From assembly GCA_905147135.1 (NCBI GenBank), contig LR990064.1:13844001-13908000 (forward strand): a DNA stretch of 64,000 nucleotides. The letters are read 5' to 3'. The translations under genes were made by a program, and so were the position numbers. Below are positions 1 through 10,327 of the stretch, one piece after another. Under the pieces are notes generated by a model. It was given only the letters and a program-made list of their open reading frames with translations. It did no database searches and was not told the DNA's origin. This DNA comes from Blastobasis lacticolella. Taxonomy: Eukaryota; Arthropoda; Insecta; Lepidoptera; Blastobasidae. The first letter of the stretch is position 1. Every line of letters begins with the position of its first letter.

Positions 1-495
1 TCATATATTCCTTGTGAACATAATTTGTTTAATTTATTTATAACACTTTATTGTACATACAAGGACAGTAAAAAATGTTTACAGTAAGACGGTACCATTG
101 TGAGATAAGGCCGCCTCTGCTATGTAACATTATTTTTGTAACTGTTGTATTTATTTATCAAGCAATAAACAGTTTCCATACATACTCACACACAATATAG
201 TACAAAGGCAGTCTTATCGCTAAAAGCGATCTCTTCCAACCATTTTACATGAATACAATTGTAATAAACAAGTTAAAACTCCACCGAACTCATAGTTCAA
301 TTTTCCAACCCATATAAAGTCAAGAAGTCGTATGCAAACTTAAAATCCGGCAAAGTACCGAACTTCCTGACTCCTATTATGGGGAATTTAGATCAAGCGA
401 ATACAGCAACGTGCTGCCAGAGCAACGTGTCCAGAGTTTAGAGGTGGGCAACGCATCGGAAATATCCCAAGATCTCGAGTCCACAAATTTACTGG
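1..495. other. Non-genic, possible old LINE 3' end
   Basis: No convincing gene. Bases about 61-180 read like a decayed LINE 3' end, with a pyrimidine/GCC-rich patch followed by a TTTGTAACT stretch and an AATAAA near 165, but no coding tail is visible. The rest is anonymous AT-rich DNA. Confidence 0.3.
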
Positions 496-503
496 GTCTC
501 GAT

Positions 504-836
504 CAGGGATGTTAGATGCCAAGTCAGAAATTATGGCACAGGCCTGTCAAAATTGTGGTACTTTAGAAAAAATTATGGTACGCAGTCTCCCTAAAATAGT
601 AGCCAGTGTCAATAAATACGTAAAAATCAACCCCTTCTTCAAGTCAAGAAAGCTCTCCTTGTCTATTTTGCGTTGTCATAAGGCGCCGTGACGGAGCGGG
701 CGAGATAACGTCATATAGCTGGATTAATGTAAAATTATGGTACTTTTGCGTACCATAATGGAAGTACGATGGTACATGGTACGAACACCTGGAAAATGGT
801 ACGTGTACCATAATTATGGTACGTATAACATCCCTG
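504..836. mobile_element. hAT-type MITE (333 bp) with perfect TSD
   Basis: The element begins CAGGGATGTTA (504-514) and ends TAACATCCCTG (826-836), a perfect 11-bp terminal inverted repeat (TIR). It is flanked on both sides by the identical 8-bp duplication GTCTCGAT (496-503 and 837-844). An 8-bp TSD and a CAGGG-type terminus are the signature of hAT transposons. No transposase frame is present, so it is non-autonomous. Both sub-terminal regions are rich in the motif GTACCAT and its complement. The perfect TSD and TIR suggest fairly recent insertion. Confidence 0.9.
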
Positions 837-919
837 GTCTCGATTAAATTGTAATCGGATGGCGACAACTGCTCAACGGCAGTTTTAATTGTAGCAGCAT
901 ACCAAAAACGCCATCGACA

Positions 920-1193
920 GGGAGTTCATCCTTACACCTTGGAGCCAAATTGGTCGCGAACTGTGCGGTTCCAAAGGATCTTTCTCCCACGCACACTAAG
1001 GATGTGGAATGAACTACCTGGAAAGGTTTTCCCTGGTGAGTACAACATCGAGTTCTTCAAGAAAGGGGTTAAAAGATTTTTTCGGGGTCAGCAACACGTG
1101 GGTGATGCCTCTGCAAACGTCCATAGGCTGCGGTGACTGCTTACCATCAGGCAGGCCGCAAGCTTGTTTGCCACATTAGTGGTATAAAAAAAA
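920..1193 (+). mobile_element. LINE 3' end, family J2 (RT C-terminus plus A tail)
   Basis: The frame ending at 1136 reads as the extreme C-terminus of a non-LTR reverse transcriptase: arginine-rich lead-in, then RTLRMWNELPGKVFPGEY, then FFKKGVKRF. It is followed by a short 3' UTR (CATAGGCTGCGGTGACTGCT, then the GGCAGGCCG box) and an A-run near 1187. The rest of the element is missing, the usual result of 5' truncation. Other J2 copies lie near 42.6, 44.1, 45.8, 48.6 and 59.8 kb. Confidence 0.75.
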
Positions 1194-1257
1194 CGCATTA
1201 TTGAGCTGCGATTGCGATCCAATTACAATGTAATCGAGACATTAGACAGTAAATTAG

Positions 1258-1345
1258 CTGACTTAAAGGCCTGGTGTTGCTAATAGGCTGCGGTGACCAC
1301 TGCCCATCAGGTGGCCCGTATGCCAGTTCGCCTACTGAGTGACAC
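1258..1345 (+). mobile_element. LINE 3' UTR fragment, family J1
   Basis: Matches by eye the J1 3' UTR seen in fuller form at 58310-58478: CCTGGTGTTGCT, then GGTGACCACT, then CATCAGGTGGCCCG. It is a short decayed copy without a coding part. Confidence 0.6.
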
Positions 1346-1860
1346 AAAAATTGTGTAAACACATAGCGTACGAGCATTCGTTTGTGCCATTCGTTTCGTC
1401 CCATTTCGTATCTAGCCACGTAAACCTAACCCATTGCATATTCCTTTAGGTTTGAACAATAGGAATGTTCAATCGGGATTGTAGGGCTCTGAGTGTGCAT
1501 CAAAATCTCGCGAATGTGGATCACCTGATGCCTCTAATGGTAAGACGGTGAGTGTACCATCACCTGGCTTCAGTTCAGGATAGCGATCATATTTTTAGAA
1601 CTCTTCTGTTAGACCACTCTTATAACATTGCTAGAACATTAAAAAATGCTTTGTATGAAACTATGAAAGAACTCTCTTCCTTCGCTGATACAAAGGAAGT
1701 GCTAATCCTTCCTACTGAATTATAAATGCGAAAGTTTGTGAGGATGATTGTTGGTTACTCGGTCACACAAAAACTACTCAATAGATTTTGACGAAATTAC
1801 GCAGTGTTGTAGTACATATTACACATATGCTATAAATTATCACCAAATTCCTCATCATCT
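1346..1860. other. Non-genic; short Helitron-like trace
   Basis: No gene seen. Around 1718-1740 the string ATTATAAATGCGAAAGTTTG resembles the start of a repeat that is very common in lepidopteran genomes and usually attributed to Helitron-like or MITE families. Too little is left to be sure. Confidence 0.25.
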
Positions 1861-2032
1861 CCGGCGACCACGTACCGGAAGATGCAGCGTGGATAAGACT
1901 CCCACAAGGTGGTATGACGATCTGGTAAAGATCGCAGGTACTAGCTGGATGCGGATGGCACAGGGCCGGCCGCCGTGGAGATCTCTGGGGGTGGCCTATG
2001 CCCAGCAGTCTTTCGGCTGATATAATGATATC
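1861..2032 (+). pseudogene. RTE retrotransposon 3' fragment
   Basis: This aligns by eye with the end of the intact RTE tail at 63400-63560: the arginine/tryptophan-rich sequence around WRPRTGR, then RIAGTSWMR, then SLGVAYAQQ, then the stop near GGCTGATA. The 5' part is missing and the reading frame has decayed in places. RTE elements encode an endonuclease/reverse transcriptase; this piece carries no catalytic domain. Confidence 0.75.
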
Positions 2033-2084
2033 CAAATTTCACGTAGTTCTTTTTTTTATACAAGACAGGCGTTTGACCGCCATC

Positions 2085-2180
2085 TCACCGGGTGGTAAGT
2101 GACGATGCGGCCGAAGATGGAGCATGCCCGTCTTGGAACAGCCTATTCACTCTAGCCTTCAAGCCAGTTCCCGTGGAAAC
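2085..2180 (-). mobile_element. LINE C-terminal fragment, family C-term 'FKARVNRL'
   Basis: On the minus strand this encodes the same reverse-transcriptase terminus seen intact at 43748-43872 (FKARVNRLFQDGHAPSSAA). Only about 95 bp remain. Confidence 0.6.
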
Positions 2181-2402
2181 ACGGCATAACCAATAAGACA
2201 GATAGAACATTCGCGTACGGACGCCCGTATTTACGGAATCTCATCCGGAATACTTTAAAAATGTATCAGATGTTAGCCGCAGGACACAAAGAGCGCAATA
2301 TATACATATGTTGCATAAACCTCCGAGTAAAACCTACTCAGATAAAATAAATGTGTACATAATGTGTAATTGAGGAATGACTTTTAAAATATTGTTTTTA
2401 TA

Positions 2403-2625
2403 ATATGAATGGTTCGATTTCCGGCCGGGCAGAAATTGAAATGATGAATTTTAATTTCTGTGACGGGTCTGGGTGTTCTATGTATAATAAGTATGTATAT
2501 AAAAGTATATAAGTAGTTTATCAGTTATCTAGCACCCATAACACAAGCTTTGCTTACTTTGGGGCTAGATGGCGCTGTGTGAGGTTGTCCACGATTATTT
2601 ATTTATTTTATTTATTTAATAAGTA
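2403..2625 (+). mobile_element. SINE-B copy, tRNA head mostly missing
   Basis: The body starts at the CCGGCCGGGCAG motif that follows the tRNA-like head in fuller copies, runs through CTAGCACCCATAACACAAG and the GGGGCTAGATGGCGC box, and ends in an ATTT repeat tail. The box A and box B promoter region upstream is lost or unrecognisable. Other copies are at 4947, 38862, 46142, 47072, 51869 and 53335. Confidence 0.75.
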
Positions 2626-2635
2626 TTAAGTAAGT

Positions 2636-3225
2636 AAGTAGCTTTATTTTGTACCACGGCGCAGCCAGGTTTCGGTTTTGGGGGGGTTCAACATGAAGAC
2701 ATAAATTTCGATTCGTACCCCACACCCCCCTCTGAAAAGGTGGGGTAATCGTCATTAAAGTAACTAAATTCATATAATGGGACTTGGAATGTTCGTAATG
2801 AAAGCAAGTTGTCTCAAAAGACCCAATATGAACATGATAAATGTAACATAAGCCAATGACTGAGTGAGCGCAGCGAGGTCCGTCCCGAATATTTTGTATA
2901 TTGGTTCCTTTCCAATTAAAATGCTGTAATGGCACAATCGGTATGAATATTTATAAAAAGCACGAGCGCACCGAGCTAAAAAAATGTATGGCATATTGGT
3001 CCTTAAAATCCGAATTGACTATACGGCGCGGGTAGTGTGTATATAAAAAAAATTTACGAGCTAAGCGAGCTCGACATTTTTCCAATTTTAGCTTAATTTT
3101 TGGTAAATAACAAAAATCAAAATTGACTGTAATAATACGAATTGATCACGCGGCGCAGGCGGTGTGAAATGATTTCGGAGGGGGTTTGAACCCCCTGAAC
3201 CCCCCTCGCTACGCCTATGTTTTGT
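2636..3225. repeat. Decayed repeat with C/G runs
   Basis: Contains AGTAAGTAAGTAGC followed by a LINE-tail-like stretch, several AGCGAGC/GCGCAGCG patches at uneven spacing (about 2865, 2960, 3055, 3150) and a terminal block of C and G runs ending CCTCGCTACGCCTATG (about 3176-3220). The pattern is that of an old interspersed repeat of unknown class. No intact frame is present. Confidence 0.35.
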
Positions 3226-4792
3226 ACAATTATAATATTTGTAAGCCCACTATTGGGGTTAACACAGATAATTACAAACATTGTAATATCTTGATGAATC
3301 TGTATGCCTGTCTGTGTCACAAAGAAATGCCTTTGCCTGGTCTAAATGCACCGCAAGCGTCCCGCGGATGTCCCGCGGACCGTTCTGGAGACACCGTAAA
3401 TATTCTCCCAATTACAGAGTTACAACGTTTTATTGCTCCACTTCCGGCAACTTCTGAATGGTGATATTTCTTTTTTATTGCAATAGTTTTTTAAAAGGTT
3501 AAAAAGGAGAGGAGTTATGAGCGCAGTCTTGGATAATGTAGCGGCAGTTGACTGCTTTCTTCGAGATTTCTTCGGATATGTGACTTCTTTACCGTTTAAT
3601 CGTTGTCGTCATATTAAGTATTTAACCATTTTAAGCGATGCCGAGGCGACAGAATTTCGGAAGAAAAATTATATAACTTTCAAACCTTGGTTCACAGCGT
3701 CCAATTTAATTTAAATAAAAACCAAAGATATGAATCAAATGTGAAACGGTAATGGGGCCTTTTTAGACCCCCTGGTATTGCAATCGTCCATATAGGATAG
3801 CACTTTTGTATTTCGCAGTTCAATTAAACACTCTATGGGAACTGTTTACCATCAGCCGGGTCTTTATAATTTTTACTCTTGTGGAATGGAAAACAAACAT
3901 ATTACATTGTAATTTAATCTTCTAAAACTGTAAGTCTCTTCACCAACTAGAGCAGCTTGCTAACAATGTGGGACAAAAGCTTACGCCGCATAAGAGCTTT
4001 ATTAAGCTTTATACATAGTGGGCTTTTCTACAAACTTGTGCAGCATTAAAGTTCTAAAAATATTGCGGCGTGACGTACACGTTTTTGTTGTTAATAATTC
4101 GTGTAAAGTGCCACAAACTTAACTGACCCGGTGACGCTGTTTTTGACAACAAAATGACATAGTCACGGCTTCAATAATGGGCACTGTTGAGCGTGGTGCT
4201 ACTTGGGTAGGAGTATTAGAATAGTCATGATCATTATTTGACGATGTCAGGGCTTATGCAGATTATTATGATTATGTTGCTAGTTTTTCTTTTCCCATTT
4301 CTTTGACGTCAATTTATTTACTACCCTCATTGACTACCCACATTTTGGACGAAGCATTATTGTGAATTAATTTGTGTTGACGGTTGTGTTATTATTTAAT
4401 GATATCGACATTTATTGACATTAATTTAACGTGACATGAATTTATTGCTTAATTATCTTATGGATTTGTACAGTTTTATTCGGAATATCAATAAACTACT
4501 TATTTTAAATGACATTTCAAAATGGAAAGAAAGATAAACATATATTACACATAGCACACCACGACACAATAACTGTTACAATTACAGCAACTGGCGACAG
4601 TTACTTCCAGTTTTAGGGCCGGTTAAGTTTGTAGCATTATACATGGATTAACGTATAGTCCTCGAGAATATAGCATAATCGCATTTAGAGACTGTAGTAT
4701 TTTTTGTATGTATTTTTATGTACTTATTACCTGCGTAGGTAGTACAGCACAGCACAGAGCCCTACCCACCACCATCCTCCTCCATGATCCTT
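3226..4792. other. Non-genic stretch, nothing recognised
   Basis: About 1.5 kb of AT-rich sequence. The only frames are short (for example 3517-3714) and have no recognisable motif. No repeat family from elsewhere in the window was spotted here. Confidence 0.3.
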
Positions 4793-4905
4793 AGGCGGGC
4801 AACGCATTGGTAGCGCCCCTGGTGTTGCTGATGTCAATAGGCGGTGACCACTTTCCATCAGGTAGCCCGCAGGTCGGTTTGTCTGCCGTATTACATAAAA
4901 TAACT
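4793..4905 (+). mobile_element. LINE 3' fragment, family J1
   Basis: Runs from GGCGGGCAACGCATTGG through TGGTGTTGCTGATGTC to the GGTAGCCCGC box and TCTGCCGTA, matching the J1 consensus at 58340-58450. Confidence 0.7.
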
Positions 4906-4946
4906 TACCCTGAAGTCTACGACCGAAGAAAATGGGCCTGGATACA

Positions 4947-5205
4947 TATTAATAAATAAATAAATAAATAATCATAGACAAATTCACACAACGCCACCTA
5001 GCCCCAAAGTAAGCAAAGCTTGTGTTATGGGTGCTAGATAACTGATAAACTACTTATAAACTTTTTAAATACATACTTATTATATATAGAACAGACCCGT
5101 AACAGAAATAAAAATTATCATTTCAATTTCTGCCCGGCCGGGAATGGAACCCGAGACCTCTTGCGTGGCAGACTGGCATGTTGACCACTGAACCACTCAG
5201 GTCGT
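4947..5205 (-). mobile_element. SINE-B, near full length
   Basis: On the minus strand the head reads TGGTTCAGTGG (box A-like) and GGGTTCCATTCCC (box B-like), then the CCGGCCGGGCAG motif, the body and an AATA/TATT repeat tail at 4954-4971. Box A and B are the internal RNA polymerase III promoter of tRNA genes, which is how tRNA-derived SINEs are transcribed. Box B has one change from the usual GGTTCGA form. Confidence 0.85.
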
Positions 5206-5544
5206 ATTGTACGACATATTTAACTAAAATACGTTATACAACGAAGACACAAACGAACCCTGGCTCAACTTTAAGTGACAGAAAAAGCTCACACAACATA
5301 AACACGCTAAAGGCCAGTGGAGCTTAAAAAAGCACCTCCATAACCATTATAATGTGTGGAAACTTTTTAAATTATGACAGAACTCCCCAAAACCCCTTTT
5401 GTCGTCAAGTTTTTTTATTAGAAAACTTTATTCATTTGTCCGCGAGTACATGATGTCACGTGTGGAAGTTGGGACACGCTGTAGATCGGGTTTATAAGGA
5501 GTATTGATATACAGGGTGGCTTGCTTTGTTTGGAGACAGGTTAG
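5206..5544. other. Non-genic spacer
   Basis: AT-rich sequence between SINE-B and SINE-A copies. No gene, hairpin or repeat family recognised. Confidence 0.3.
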
Positions 5545-5884
5545 TGGTCATCTTGGCGGCTCTCGTGTACGAGGGCCCGGAGTTCGTCTTGACCAGGATC
5601 CAGAATTTGGCCGATCAGGTAATTACAGTGGAGTTAGTGCCATCTGACCTCCATGACCCTGCTACCAGGGGAACCTCACAAGATTGGATCATGGTTACAC
5701 ATTTTATCGCCTGAGTGCGCAGGTTTCATCACGATGTTTTTCCTTACTGTAAGAGCATCGGTTACCTCTAGTTCAATACAAAACTTAGAAAAAAGTCATT
5801 GGTTGGTTGGCTGCAGCGGGATTCGAACCCGGTTCCTCTCGCTTAAGAGTAGGATACCCTAACCTCTCGGCCAACGACGCTCCT
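5545..5884 (-). mobile_element. SINE-A, near full length
   Basis: On the minus strand it starts GGAGCGTCGTTGGCCGAGAG, with box A (TGGCCGAGAGG) and box B (GGGTTCGAATCCC) spaced as in a tRNA gene. The shared body follows (GAAACCTGC...CAGGCGA, the CCATGATCCAAT region, CTCCACTGTAATTACCTGA) and it ends near GCCAAGATGA. Length about 340 bp. This is one of about 17 copies or fragments of SINE-A in the window and one of the best preserved. Confidence 0.85.
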
Positions 5885-6637
5885 CAACTCGCATTTAAAA
5901 TATTAGAAAGATAAACACTTAACAATACATTACAATATTTAGGAACGCAATATGTTCAAAGACGGCTTAATCACTACAAGAAATCTCTTACAGGCAACAT
6001 TAATGAAGACGAAAATACGAAATATATTCCCCTCTTGGTTCTCAACCCGAAGTGGCGGTGAAACTAAAATTTCCGGCCCAACCCGAAATGCCCGCCCCGG
6101 AGTATTACACGCAACATTAACATCTTTACCGCTACATAAATTCCTGGCTAATTCTCAAACTTCCCGACTTTTGGCACTCGTCTCTCTTTACGGTGCAACT
6201 TTCTAAATGATTTACAGTTTTTGATGCTGTTCGAGATATTAAATAGGCTGTAAAGTTGGTTGTTTATGGCCGCAAGGAAAGGATGGAAAGAGTTTGGCTC
6301 CTCATCGGTTATTTGTTGCTTGGATGCCTCCCAAATGGCGGTGGGAAGTTTTTGCTGATCTTAATATTTATGGGGTTCTATCACTGTCTTCAAATATACG
6401 AGTATATCACTTAGTTTTTGTCCGCACTCTTGTCAGCGGGGCCTGGTAATACGTCACCGCGTAGGTACCGGACAGAAAACGCGTAAGCAATTCTGACAAG
6501 CAAGTTAGAACCACTGGCTGACCGAATGGACTTTGGCTCTCTGTTTGTGTTCTACCGGCTGTACAATGGAGATTATTCTGATGAATTATTTGATCTGGTA
6601 TACATAGCACAATTTCGCCATCGCACCACCCGCCGCG
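5885..6637. other. Non-genic stretch
   Basis: Contains the short frame 5952-6206 with no recognisable motif. The segment from about 6240 may belong to the upstream part of the J1 fragment that follows. No gene is supported. Confidence 0.3.
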
Positions 6638-6826
6638 GGCTGGGTACTCATCCCCATTACGTGGATCCTCTAGTGGTGTCCACGCCAAGATAACGTTTTT
6701 TGCTCGTACGATTCGGATGTGGAATGAGCTTCCAGCCACAGTGTATGCTTTGGACTATGACATGGGATCGTTCAAGAGGTATATTAGAGGTCTCCTTAGA
6801 GGCGGGCAACGCACGCTGGCTGTGCA
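6638..6826 (+). mobile_element. LINE J1, reverse transcriptase C-terminus
   Basis: One open frame reads FFARTIRMWNELPATV followed by YDMGSFKRYIRGLLRGGQR and a stop at 6824-6826. This is the characteristic end of CR1/Jockey-group reverse transcriptases, past the catalytic domain. The 3' UTR expected after GGGCAACGCA is missing; an inverted copy of it follows at 6836. Confidence 0.7.
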
Positions 6827-6835
6827 GTGACTTTT

Positions 6836-6950
6836 TTATGTAATACGACAGACAAGCGGGCAGGTGAGACACCTGATGGAAAATGGTCACCGCCGCCTAT
6901 GGACATCAGCAACACCAGGCGCGCTAACAATGCGTTGCCTACCAATGGTC
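6836..6950 (-). mobile_element. LINE J1 3' UTR in opposite orientation
   Basis: Reads on the minus strand from GGCAACGCATTG through the CAGGTG box to TCTGTCGTATTACAT. It abuts the + strand J1 coding fragment tail-inward, forming an inverted arrangement of two J1 pieces. Confidence 0.65.
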
Positions 6951-8440
6951 TCCGTAGACTAATAATATACCACTTGAACGACTAGACCGCGTTTCGTCTT
7001 TAAAGTCCAGTGGTTGTTAGCGGAACTACATTATCTATAATAAGTATATAGGTATACCTATAGCAAGGTTAGAGACAACAGCGCCACTCTTCAAAGGTAA
7101 ATATTGAAACAGATTATAATAAAATAAGCTTTCTGTCATAATTATGTCTAATATGTCTCTTTTTATATTTTTTTCCTCTGTTGTTCTTTCATCTATACAT
7201 ACGATAACACGGTAAAACAGTGTGTCTGTATATTGAATATATTTTTTATTTTTTATTTTAGGATCATGAAGAAATAGTAATAGAATAATAATTATTAAGA
7301 TTTTTGTCTGTCTATCTGTTCGTCTGTTTGTACACGCTAATCTCCGGAACTACTGGACGTATTTGAATAAAACTTTTTTGTTGTGTAGCTTAACAATAAT
7401 TAAAATATGTCAGTAAATAATAAACATTGATTCTATCCGACAAAATCATAGTGAGGCCTCTATTCCCCGAAGCATTTTTACCATAGGGCAACTATCCGCC
7501 ACTATTTATAAAAATGAGCTATAATAGAAAATAAAACACCTATGTTTTGATATACATGTAGCACAAGTCTTAGTAAGTGCATATTTCTTAATAATAGAGC
7601 TTTTTAAAAAGTGGGGCAAGTATCCGGCTTTTACCCTAAGATTTTAGAAACTGGAGCACCTTATGTAGACCAATACCGTGACCTCACCGTAGCACTAGCT
7701 TTCATAAATTAGGGAGGTCATTGAACATGGTCGCTCCGAAAATAGTTATACTAGTCGCGGGAAAAAGCTAGTTGCAAACATTCCTATATTCTGTAGATTA
7801 ACTTCTCCCATAATACACACATTAATGTTTTCAACTATAGCGGTTATTTATTATACACTCTAAGGCATTCAGCTGTACAAAAATATCCGTACAATTCCTC
7901 AAACGCGTTCCCATTCGTACTACACGTCCGTAGCAGGTGTCGTCACCCCGGGGAAACGTCTGCAATCCTACCGTGATTCAATGGCGGAGGCGTGACGCGG
8001 CAATTTTTGAAATCCCACCTCTATACGTCTGAAATTCGAAGTCGAATCCCAATTGATTCCGATTTCAAATTCGGATCGAATGCGTTCTCTTTGCAGGTTT
8101 CTGTTGCGTTATTTTTCGCGGATGCGGTCCCTTTGAACGAGTTTATTTCTAAGCATGTTTATTTTGCCCGTGACTGCGTTCGTGGAATTCGGTTTTAACG
8201 TTCCGGATCCGTTCTGCGGGAACCACATTGATATTCGGGATAAATAATATCCTATGTGCTATTCTGGGCTATAAGCTACGTTACTGCCAAATACTATGAA
8301 AATCTGTTCAGTAGTTTTTACGCGAAGGAGTAACAAACATACAAGCATCCATCCATCTTGACAAAGCTTCACATTATTAAAATTAAAGTAGGATTTTTAC
8401 TACTTTCTGTTTAAGTTGCGAGTTTATTTGTTGTGTATAA
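6951..8440. other. Non-genic; Helitron-like fragments
   Basis: Bases 7300-7375 read TCTGTCTATCTGTTCGTC then CTAATCTCCGGAACTACTGG, and 8290-8340 read AATCTGTTCAGTAGTTTTTACGCG. Both are phrases of the widespread lepidopteran non-autonomous Helitron-like repeats. The motif CTAGCTTTCATA...TTAGGGAGGTCA at about 7692-7722 recurs near 22745. No gene is supported; the frame 7992-8198 has no motif. Confidence 0.35.
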
Positions 8441-8714
8441 TATCATGGCGTCAATATCCCGGTTTTGCTCTCGCACGCGAGGGCCCGGGGTCCGCCGTGA
8501 CAATGATCCAGGATTTGGCAGATCAGGTAATTACAGTGGAGCCACTACCATCAGACTTCCGTAGCTCGGTTAACCTGACCAGATTGGGTTATAATTACCG
8601 ATCATTCCCGTTGTCCCCCAAATGCTTGGATAGTCTAAAATAAATTTAAAAATGTTATCCTTCGAATCTACTAATTAGTCGCCTGATCGTGAGGTTCAAT
8701 CACAATATTTGGGA
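8441..8714 (-). mobile_element. SINE-A, broken copy
   Basis: The 3' half (8441-8592) is clear: GCGAGGGCCCGGGGTCCGCC then ATGATCCAGGATTTGGCAGA. A shorter piece of the middle (GTCGCCTGA...TCAATCACAATATTT) follows at 8671-8714 after about 80 bp of other sequence. The tRNA head is absent. Confidence 0.7.
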
Positions 8715-9037
8715 TGGACAATTTAATTATTTGTCATTGTTGTAATATATGTTTACCTCGACATTTTAAATCTAGCTACCTGACATGTAAATAATTGACG
8801 ACTTTGTCTGAAATAAATGCATTCTAATTTAATATATAATAATAATAATGTACCGTCACGTAGTGCCAATCGACCCTCGAATCAGGAATATTTAAAAACA
8901 TCCCCGAGCTCGTTACGGACATCCTAAAAATAATTTAAATTTGTTGGTATTTTAAAAGAAAAGGGTTTGTCACAAATTGTGTAATACGTTCCCATTTCAT
9001 TAAGTTTACGTTCACGCGTAAGAGGAGACAGGCATTT
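8715..9037. other. Non-genic spacer
   Basis: AT-rich, with a short AAT-repeat at about 8832-8847. No gene or known repeat seen. Confidence 0.3.
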
Positions 9038-9776
9038 AGTGATGGGCAAAATGTTTAAAGTATCGATATCGATATTATTTGTGGCTATAGTATGTATGTG
9101 CACTACGTGACTGGTACTACAAATAAATCATAAGCACATATTTTAGCGTAGATTTTTCTATAAATAGCTTAAGGTGTAGATATAAATTGTTCAGTCGATA
9201 AGATCAGTCTGGTCAATCTAATTCACGTAAGTTTATGTTTTGAGTTTTATCAAAATAGTAATTTTCAAAAGCTTTAAACCGTTGTTTTGTTTTTGGCCAA
9301 AGTTCTTAGCTGAAACTGATTTAAAGCTTTAAATTCGACACCCAAGGCTGTTCCTGCAACCGTTATTTTAAAATTTTCTCAAACATTTTATAAGTTTTAT
9401 TTTGCCTTTCTGTATCTGATAAACTGAAAAAGTGAACCTATTGGAAGACAAAGATGAAGTAAAACTTTAACCGAAAGAAGAAGTACAAATTATTTTATCT
9501 GTTATTTTACAAATTATCAGTCAAAATATTTTCTTTATTAGTCAGAACTTATCTGTTTTGTAGACAAAATCAGAACTGTAGTGTTTACTATAAATTATTC
9601 GCTATTATATAGTGTAGTTTCGCTAGCGCCGCCATTTATTCGACATTTAGCTTGGTGGCACTATCTGTATGTTTCATCGGAGTACTTACGGCACTGCTGT
9701 GATATTAAAATTATCGATAAACCCCAACGTCGATTCCTCATCGACAAAAAACCCTCGCCAACCCTTTCCCATCACT
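9038..9776. mobile_element. hAT-like element, non-autonomous
   Basis: Left end AGTGATGGGCAAA (9038-) and right end CCCATCACT (9768-9776) are inverted copies over 9 bp. The left end is the same as that of the element at 45608. TATCGATATCGATATT lies just inside the left end and ATTATCGATAAAC near the right end, giving a second, inner inverted pair. No 8-bp flanking duplication is visible, so it is probably old. No transposase frame remains. Confidence 0.55.
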
Positions 9777-9814
9777 GCTCGGATTAATTCCGAGTCTCCA
9801 TGAATGTGTAACTA

Positions 9815-10190
9815 TGTTTGTTTGTTTGTCCGCCAATTAAGGGGTGGCACGTCGCTCCGCTGACAAAGAAACAAAAACGAGGGTGGCCGAGGCTTTGCGG
9901 GTCACCTAATTAGGCATTCTGGGTGCGCAGTTGAGTGGCACTGTCATTTAGATGAAGAAGTTACAGTGACAGTAACAGCGGCGCGTTTAGGCTTGAATAG
10001 ACATAAAATTTCATAAAAAATAACGTTGAACATCTGAAATGTGTTTAAGAATTTGGTGCAAGCCTGGTCTAAGTGTTCGTAGCAGCTGTCACGAAAATAT
10101 TGCATTTTATTTAGCCAAAGACAGGTGACAGTAAGCTAAAATAACAACAAAATGAAATATCCATTGATTCCAGAAATCCCCAGTGGGGAT
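9815..10190 (+). repeat. Local tandem duplication, unit 1
   Basis: Begins GTTTGTTTGTCCGCCAATTA and contains TTTGCGGGTCACC, AATTAGGCATTCTGGGTGCG and GAAGAAGTTACAGTGACA, then a longer AT-rich part with ATATTGCATTTTAT. The same order of blocks recurs about 515 bp downstream. It carries no frame of note. Confidence 0.8.
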
Positions 10191-10327
10191 TGTTAGTTAT
10201 TTCTTCCAAAAATCGCCACTGGACAAATAAATACAACCGAGTTGGGATATTTGGAAAAACAAATTTATATATAAGTACCAGATGTTGTTTCTGAATTGAT
10301 CAAAAATGCGTTGACATCGTATCACTA

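Noticed and set aside
1748..2020. 90-codon protein
   Set aside because: It is the decayed end of an RTE reverse transcriptase joined to upstream anonymous DNA.
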